The notes under the pieces were generated by a model. The model was not told the DNA's origin. It saw only the letters and a list, made by a program, of their open reading frames with translations, and made no database searches. DNA of 64,000 bases from Prunus persica (Eukaryota; Streptophyta; Magnoliopsida; Rosales; Rosaceae), in contig NC_034015.1 of NCBI RefSeq assembly GCF_000346465.2, forward strand, positions 5,980,837 to 6,044,836. The letters run 5' to 3'. Position 1 is the first letter of the stretch; each line of letters opens with the position of its first letter. A program made the position numbers and the translations under genes. Shown here in pieces: positions 58,301-64,000 of the stretch.

Positions 58301-58986
58301 CACCAGAACCACAAGTAGACAACTCCAGGACAGGCAGAACAGCCAACAAACCAGCTACAGAGCAACCTTGCTTCGCCAAGCCAACCAGAGAAATGGCAAA
58401 TCACCTCAGACCTTTGTTTATAACGGCAAATCTTGGGGGTATTCCTATTTCCAAGATCATGGTAGATGGAGGTGCAGCCATTAATCTATTACCCCACAGA
58501 ATGCTGACCAGGTTAGGCAGAACAGAGAAAGATCTGATTCCAACACGGTTGACCGTCACCAACTTCGCTGGGGGCATGACCAAAATATATGGCATCTTAG
58601 ATGTGGATGTCATAGTCGGGAGAAAAGAGTTGAAAATAGCATTTTTTGTGATAGACACTACTTCCACCACCTACAATGCACTACTTGGCAGGGATTGGAT
58701 CCACCAGAGCCTTTGTATTCCTTCCACCCTCCACCAGCAGTTAGCATTATGGAATGAAGAAGGCTGCATGGAGATTATAGAGGCCGATCCACGGCCATTC
58801 CTGCCCTCTGCCATGTGCTTTGAAGCAAGGTACTATCATGATGACCTCGGTCCCTACACTTTCCTTGGAGTCAATCAGAACGGCCGCCCCCATGGTGTCA
58901 CGGCCCAAAGACTCATTGAAGAAGGCTTAGCCAGTTCTCTGGAGGACTGGAATAGACCTTTTTGTGCTGAACTTCCAGAACTCTGA
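55369..58986 (+). CDS. Tat gag-protease polyprotein (1,205 aa)
   Basis: One uninterrupted ORF from ATG 55369. Residues 1-75 are charged with a short coil. Residues 80-220 are Pro/Gln-rich. The Retrotrans_gag capsid lies at about 305-470 (FTLFNGEDPHASSVEHIGRF, LSGQAFTWYTSLPANSVQTW, EPAQDFITRFRRLKMKC). A zinc-ligand segment CRWHNSWNHSTNSC is near 598-611. Acidic stretches lie at about 860-930, and the protease is near 1015-1115 with MVDGGAAINLLP. The DGGA in place of DTGA is common in this lineage as I recall it, so it need not be damage. It would form particles and process polyproteins in the cytoplasm. The stop TGA (58984-58986) overlaps the next ATG by one base. Confidence 0.92.
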   Translation: MEKNKMVLREGLESEESDARHSAHGSTGSRRSRTGSKRMDQMQESVLRQEITVQRNQDTLNNMTAMMQWQVNRQFRKDRESALARTPNPDPVIQQLDLPYGPPPGLIWPYQENPLIAQMAAVPDHREIQAGPRERALPNQEYEAPAQPDNLALAQNQPEPQPIPHHAPPLDQPLALLPEPPAVLPYRPRRMDPNPFPPLARGRRGRGGNNLLANHDRNRQGANWRNHPEVEEQEEHREEVPPRPLRAEPRFDYVQPEQGQNFPPANALNDVGALRRMVREIMEPEARRGERPTYRKPYPAYIDQIPLSPGFKVPNFTLFNGEDPHASSVEHIGRFSVQCIAIENNPLLKLRLFGNSLSGQAFTWYTSLPANSVQTWEQMENVFHDYYYRIQPEVTISDLAALKQSEDEPAQDFITRFRRLKMKCRIPMEERHFIQMAQAALKISLRKRFDGILFGDLTELADKASKYEELLREEQQRRNSSKGTYYKTPSSSVHLIEVESPEDTEESEEKEVSVAKMAKLKHPISCKALTKPPKDQKPPPFTEGFVPNKPTQNKVYSFDLTKVDALFDEMLLQKAIETPHRIPKPEELKGRQYCRWHNSWNHSTNSCVVFRDVIQEGITAGRLKLAEKPPSVITDPFPQPQVNMVNLNWPEQRKTQPITDTGCSRGRSIIRETSQIPRATISAWVVLCGRCKCETELEVVLNRQNQPTPSVFDRIGTSSQDKTRQKSCLKPTQYSERKMEQPRKEIPVKAPGNEKPLATIIEGRWYSVGRSGRPTLELTRTQKRRIQRQYCTYLKSQDNAQVRSQPSSARKGRNPEILPQTEQKACQSGELLKTEPPAESSIHVTSSSSSCPDTTQVPEKSRSTPSQGEDDYTEEYEQEQLDYEPSADDQKEPFEVAEQDDWTEEYGEELMELGEELDPEAEAFGAELEDLLQGDLGINMVFILPGKFRAVEGQESTLEGDVFSQESFECRLAEAEEPPEPQVDNSRTGRTANKPATEQPCFAKPTREMANHLRPLFITANLGGIPISKIMVDGGAAINLLPHRMLTRLGRTEKDLIPTRLTVTNFAGGMTKIYGILDVDVIVGRKELKIAFFVIDTTSTTYNALLGRDWIHQSLCIPSTLHQQLALWNEEGCMEIIEADPRPFLPSAMCFEARYYHDDLGPYTFLGVNQNGRPHGVTAQRLIEEGLASSLEDWNRPFCAELPEL

Positions 58987-61900
58987 TGTTTAGTCCCAAT
59001 CAACTGGATAAGGATCGAGCTGCAACAATCCGATCCATCACAAAAAGATTGTTGATATACTGGGGAGAAAAGAGGCTTTTCATACAGAATCCAGCCATCA
59101 ATATGGCAGAATTCACCCATGAAAGCACAAAAGAACAAGAGGAGGAAATTTTACAGGAGGAAGTATTAGATTTTGCACCGGCAGCACTAGATGACTCCCT
59201 GCCAGAAGTAGAGGATCCTCTACAGGAGATAAACTTAGGGACAGAAGAAGATCCAAGGCCTACTTTCATCAGCACACTGTTAAAGGAACCACTCAAGGCT
59301 GAACTCATCGCACTTTTGCAGGAGTTCAGAGATTGTTTTGCTTGGCATTACCACGAGATGCCAGGATTGGACAGGCAGTTAGTAGAGCACAAGCTGCCAA
59401 TTAAAGATGGCTACCTTCCAGTCAAACAGGCCAGAAGAAGAATGTCTATAGACACAGAACTAAAGGTCAAAGAAGAAATAGAAAGACTGCTCAAGGCAGG
59501 ATTCATCAGGCCAGCCATCTATGCCGATTGGTTAGCAAATATTGTACCTGTTCTCAAAAGAAAAACAGGGGCAGTTAGAATCTGCGTAGATTACAGAAAT
59601 CTGAATGAGGCATCTCCTAAAGACGAATATCCTATGCCAATGGCAGACATGCTAGTAGATGGAGCCGCTCATAACCAGATGCTATCTTTCATGGACGGCA
59701 ACGCAGGTTATAACCAGATTATGATGGCAGAACAGGACATCCACAAGACAGCCTTTATGTGTCCAGGACATATAGGTGCTTTCGAATATACTGTAATGCC
59801 TTTCGGTTTGAGAAATGCAGGAGCCACCTATCAAAGGGCAATGAATTCTATTTTTCATGATATGATAGGACATTCCTTGGAAGTATACATAGATGACGTG
59901 GTGATTAAATCCCCTGAAGAAGGAAATCACGTGGCAAGCTTAAGAAAGGCGTTCCTAAGAATGAGGCAGCACAAACTAAAAATGAACCCCAAAAAATGTG
60001 TTTTTGGAGTCCAAGCAGGAAATTTCTTAGGATTCTTGGTCCACCAGAGAGGTATAGAGGTTGACAAAAATAAAGCAAAATCCATCATAGAAGCTCTACC
60101 TCCTCGGAACAAGAAGGAACTTCAAAGTCTCTTAGGAAAAATCAATTTTCTAAGGAGATTCATATCCAATTCTGCAGGAAAAATCCAACCTTTTTCTTCC
60201 CTGTTAAGGCTGAAGCAGGAACAGACATTCAAATGGGAAGAACAACACCAACAGGCTTTCCAAGAAATAAAGCATTACCTTTCGAATCCGCCAGTTCTGT
60301 CCCCACCAAAAAGGGGCAGACCCCTCAAACTTTATGTATCTGCATCAGAGGTATCTATTGGAAGTCTGCTAGTTCAAGATAACAAAGAAGGGAAAGAACA
60401 GGCAGTCTACTATCTAAGCAGAACATTGACAGAAGTGGAGAGAAGGTATTCCGCGATAGAAAGGCTTTGTCTGGCCTTATATTTCACTGCTGTAAAGCTC
60501 AGGCACTACATGCTGCCACATACTATTTACATCATTGCCAAAACAGACCTAATCAAATACATGCTAACAAGACCAATGCTGAGGGGCAGAATTGGGAAGT
60601 GGACTTTGGCTTTGACAGAATTCACCTTCAGATATGTTCCCCAGAAAGCTGTCAAAGGACAAGCTGTGGCAGATTTCTTGGCAGATCACCCAGGAGAGGA
60701 AATTGAAAACATGGATTCTTTGGACATAGCAAATGCAGATCTGCTAACTAGAGCTCATGTTTGCCTTAACAATCCAATTTACTCGATTCATCTCACACCT
60801 TGGAAATTATATTTTGATGGATCAAAGACAGACAAGGCTTCAGGAGCAGGGATTGTGCTAGAAGAACCCTTAGGGGTCAGACATTGCTATTCCTTCCAAT
60901 TAGATTTCAATGCACTAACAACAGGGCCGAGTATGAAGCTTTGATTATAGGGCTCGAGATGTTGGTAGAACTAGGAATCCAATCCGTGGAGATCTTGGGA
61001 GATTCCATGCTTGTCCTAAAACAGATTGCTGGAGAGTACAAGTGTCTAAACCCTTCTCTAGCTGTATATCTGCTAGCAGCTAGAAATCTGCTAACAGAAT
61101 TTAGAGAAGCTACTTGGGAGCACATCCCAAGAGAAGAAAACTTTGCAGCCAATGAACTGGCTCAGGTAGCATCAGGTATACAAATGCCCGAAGACTGTGT
61201 CCAAAGGATCATCAAGATAGGAAGGAAAAGTCTACCATCTGTTCTGACCAGAGGAATGGAGATAGAAGTCAATTCTGCCTTGATCACGGAAGATGATTGG
61301 AGGGAGCCTATCATGACTTACTTACGATATCCCACTCTGCCCTCTAAAAAAAGAGTCAGAATCATGGCTACAAACTATCTCATGTGGAATGAAGATTTGG
61401 TCCGGAAAAGTAAGGATGAGGTACTGTTAAGGTGCCTCGGAAAGACAAAATACATGAAAGTCATGGGAGAAACCCATGAGGGGATCTGTGGAGCTCACCA
61501 AGGGGGAAGAAAGATGTGCTGGTTAATCAGAAGGTATGGCTATTTCTGGCCAACCATGATGAAGGATTGCATCAACTATTCCAAAGGATGTGAAGCCTGT
61601 CAAAGGCACGGCCCAATCCAGCAGGTTCCTTCGGTTCCCATGAATCCTGTAGTAAAACCATGGCCTCTCAGGGGATGGGCAATGGATCTCATTGGCAAAA
61701 TCTATCCAGCCAGCAGCCAGCAGCATTGTTTTATCATTGTTGCTACAGACTATTTCACCAAATGGGTAGAAGCCAAGCCAATCAAAACCACAACTTCTCA
61801 AGAGATCATCACCTTTATAGAAGAACAGATCATACAGAGATTCGGCATTCCAGAATCGATCACAACTGATAGGGGTTCTTCTTTCATATCTAGGGAGATG

Positions 61901-62559
61901 CTAGATATGGCAGAAACATTCAAGTTCAAGCTGCTTCAATCTACCCCCTATTATGCTCAAGCTAATGGACAGGCAGAATCAAGTAACAAGGTGATTATCA
62001 ATATCATCAGAAAGATGCTGGAGAAGAATCCGAAGCAATGGCATGAGAAATTGTCAGAAACTTTGTGGGCATACAGAACTTCAAAAAGAGAAGCAACTGG
62101 CATGACTCCCTATGCTCTGACCTACGGTCATGATGCAATTCTGCCCATGGAAATAGCAGTCCAGTCTCTTAGAATTGCTCACCAGCACGATCTCACAGGA
62201 GAAGATTACTCTCAAGCCATGCTACTTGAATTAGAAGAATTGGATGCAAGCAGGATTGACACCCTCAACAAACTCTTAGCAGGAAAACAGGCTGTGTCAA
62301 GGGCCTACAACAAAAGAGTCAAAAACAAGAGTTTTGAAGAGGGAGAGATAGTCTGGAAGGCAATTCTGCCCCTTGGAACACACATAGCTGGATATGGAAA
62401 ATGGTCACCTCGGGATGGGGGCATACAGGTTGCAGGACCGAGATGGAGTTGTTCATTTTGCCCCAATCAATGGTAAATGGTTAAAGAAGTTCTATCCAAC
62501 CATGTGGGATTCACAGGCTGTACAAACGGATCCTGGGATAGAAGAGGAACAAGATTGAC
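58986..62559 (+). pseudogene. Tat RT - RNase H - archaeal-type RNase H - integrase, one frameshift and a small deletion
   Basis: ATG 58986 opens a 652-aa reading: RT with VRICVDYRNLNEASPKDEYP, SFMDGNAGYNQI and YIDDVV (about 59887), then the retroviral-type RNase H (LYVSASEVSIGSLLVQ) lacking the usual Asp. The second, archaeal-type RNase H starts LYFDGSKTDKASGAGIVLEE (about 60808). A one-base shift near 60910 puts its rest (CTNNRAEYEALIIGLEML, GDSMLVLKQI) in another frame. Integrase follows with HHCC (HEGICGAH ... CEACQRHG), the DDE core (MDLIGKI, TTDRGSSF, ANGQAESSNKV) and a C-terminal part. A deletion and shift near 62415 remove most of the GPY/F region. The original end (NGKWLKKFYPTMW) stops at TGA 62557-62559. 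Catalytic residues are intact. Confidence 0.9.
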
Positions 62560-62731
62560 CCTTTTGTTTCTTGAAAAGGAATCTTGTTTAGATTTATTTT
62601 TACTTTAAAGTTGTCCAGTTTTTTACTTTCACAACCGTGTCCGGAGAATAAAAAGCAGTAAAAATGCTTTGAAAGCTTATATAAAAATAGCCACCTTCGC
62701 GGCAAATTATTCGAACAAAAGAAAGAAGAAG
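62560..62731. other. Spacer between pol and the antisense gene
   Basis: AT-rich. The two convergent readings end 170 bp apart. Confidence 0.5.
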
Positions 62732-63926
62732 CTAAAATCCTAGCTTTCTAAGAGTCTCCTGTAGGTTTACTTTCTTGACAGACAGTTCTTTCTGGAGCAG
62801 CACCCCCTGGTGAATTGAAGCCTCTGCAATTTCCAAGGCTGGCCTGGAAGCTGCAACCATACTCTGCACAAGAAAGGTGGCTTTGGTTTTGGAACTTAGC
62901 CCAGCCCCAAGCTTGTTCTGCACCTCCCTACACTCTGCCAGCTGCTTTTGGAGTTCTTCAATCTGCTTCTCCAACTTATCCGCGGTAGCCTTGGCCTCCT
63001 TATATCCAGCCACCATCTGATCCAGTTCTGTTTTCTGCCTAGCAAAATCAGCCAGATTGGCTTCATGTGTGGCCTTACAGAACTCAGAAGTTTTGAACGT
63101 AGGCTTAAGATCTTCATAGCGATCATGCAGATTAAGCACATCCCTGGCCAGGCTTAGGCCCATCTCAAGAATAGGCCTCGGAGCCATGTTCTGTCTATGC
63201 AGCAGATCCAGGTCCTTCATCAGCTGATCTAGAGCCCCTGTATCTTCATCAAATTCCAGCTCAGTGGACTGCCAGATTTTTAACCTCTCCATGGCCTCCT
63301 GCACTGCTCTAGATTTTGCCTTGCTCGGAGGAGAGCTGAGTTTCTCCAGCCTCTCCAGTTGAGCATCCAGATCCATGGCTTCAAATTCTTCCAGCTCTGG
63401 ATCAGCAAAAGAAGCCGTGGCAGATGATCCTGGAAAGGAATGAATAGGCATCTGCAGAGGAGAACATAAGTTAAAAACCAGACAGAAAGTGGAAAATAAA
63501 GGAGGCTCAAAGTTATAAAAACTTACAGCGACAATGGGAGGTTTTAGGGGGCTGGATACCGCAGCCAGAGCACCAGTAGCCTTAGGCACTTCCACCTGGA
63601 AAGACTACAACCGTTAGAACAGACAGGACAGACAGAACAGCAGGAAAACATGAACAGTCAAGGAGGAAAATTACCACAACCACAGGAGCAGTTGCAGTCG
63701 TTCCCACCTCAGCCTCCGGAACCACAACAGTCAATTCTGCCTGGTCCACGGGGTCTGATGCAGATGGCCCCACCTGATCCTCGGCCTCTGGAGCGGCAGT
63801 AGAGTGTTCTGCCTCAGCATCCTCAAAGAGAGCCAGTTCTGAGCTGGTCAGCTCAGCCCTTGGACCCCCTTGTTGCTTCTGTGCCAAGGCAATGCTCTCT
63901 GCAATCACCTCAGCAGGAATCTCCTC
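62732..63926 (-). CDS. Antisense spliced coiled-coil gene of the Tat element (partial, 5' end beyond window)
   Basis: Minus-strand exons are 63926-63675 (84 codons), 63595-63527 (23 codons) and 63451-62732 (239 codons plus TAG). Introns are 63927-64000 (GTAGGT...CTGCAG), 63596-63674 (GTAATT...TTCCAG) and 63452-63526 (GTAAGT...CTGCAG), 74-79 nt and all phase 0. The protein has an acidic, Ala/Val-rich part (EDQVGPSASDPVDQAELTVV), then ELEEFEAMDLDAQLERLEKL and a long heptad coiled coil (TADKLEKQIEELQKQLAECR). No catalytic motif is seen and no stop interrupts it. Extra antisense ORFs between pol and the 3' LTR are known in Tat elements; their function is unknown. Expression would need a promoter in or near the 3' LTR reading inward. 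Not annotated by homology. Confidence 0.78.
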
Positions 63927-64000
63927 CTGCAGAACGGGGGTCAGAACGAAAGAAACAGGGCAAGAAGGAAACTGATGCCAAATCGTAAAATAAAACCTAC

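Larger units (their letters stand above)
53738..64000 (+). mobile_element. Ty3-gypsy Tat-lineage retrotransposon (Retand/Ogre-like), 5' LTR to beyond window end
   Basis: 5' LTR 53738-55269, PBS 55271, gag-protease ORF 55369-58986, RT-RNase H-integrase 58986-62559 (one frameshift and a small deletion), then an antisense spliced gene (62732-64000). The extra archaeal-type RNase H after the retroviral-type one defines the Tat lineage. The target was the RT gene of another Tat; GTTAG at 53733-53737 would be the TSD, but the far copy is outside the window. The 3' LTR is not reached. Confidence 0.92.

Noticed and set aside
55918..58404. Several minus-strand ORFs of 60-90 codons opposite gag-protease
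   Set aside because: Shadows of the 1,205-codon ORF; no splice pattern like that of the antisense gene at 62.7-64.0 kb.

Overview
This is a gene-poor stretch of a flowering-plant nuclear genome. The evidence is a MAP70-type microtubule protein exon, an LRR receptor-like protein (RLP) locus, spliceosomal introns, and plant-specific repeats: Copia, Ty3-gypsy Tat, CACTA, Cassandra and MITEs. Repeat style and RLP sequence suggest a eudicot, perhaps Rosaceae, but that is an impression and not something I could search. Almost everything else is nested or decayed mobile DNA.

Layout. 1-0.6 kb: last exons of a MAP70 gene (+). 1.0-8.1 kb: a 5'-truncated L1-type LINE (-) with a 16-bp target-site duplication (TSD), split by a 2.6-kb gypsy-like solo LTR (3515-6110) with its own 5-bp TSD. 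8.3-8.9 kb: a second solo LTR with exact TSD. 9.26-10.05 kb: a long-TIR MITE holding a second MITE. 10.5-13.3 kb: an RLP pseudogene with several frameshifts and stops. 13.7-19.3 kb: a LINE remnant split by a 5-kb Copia with 193-bp LTRs. 20.35-32.5 kb: a CACTA (En/Spm) cluster: the 3' end of one minus-strand element, then a plus-strand element with a tnpA-like/ULP1-protease gene and a TNP2 transposase gene, all decayed. A Cassandra solo LTR with 5S rRNA-like sequence sits in the TNP2 5' intron. 33.5-37.3 kb: a truncated minus-strand Copia. 38.2-38.5 kb: an intron-retaining ribosomal protein L18a fragment. 39.75 kb: a hAT-type MITE with 8-bp TSD.

40.2-46.3 kb: a structurally complete, young LTR retrotransposon (two 503-bp LTRs, TTATG TSD) with almost no coding capacity. 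Its internal region holds 11 hairpin units of exactly 26 nt plus a second hairpin class. 46.9-48.5 kb: a diverged relative of the 3.5-6.1 kb LTR. 48.6-49.7 kb: a decayed fragment resembling an endogenous pararetrovirus. 50-53.7 kb: a Tat-lineage gypsy element cut just after its RT catalytic motif by a second, better preserved Tat element (53.7 kb to the window end). The second one has 5' LTR, PBS, gag-protease, RT, two RNase H domains, integrase, and downstream an antisense coiled-coil gene with three 74-79 nt phase-0 introns.

No tRNA, full rRNA gene or CRISPR was seen. The best candidates for something undescribed are the hairpin array of the non-coding LTR element, the spliced antisense gene of the Tat element, and the spread of CACTA subterminal-type motifs through introns.
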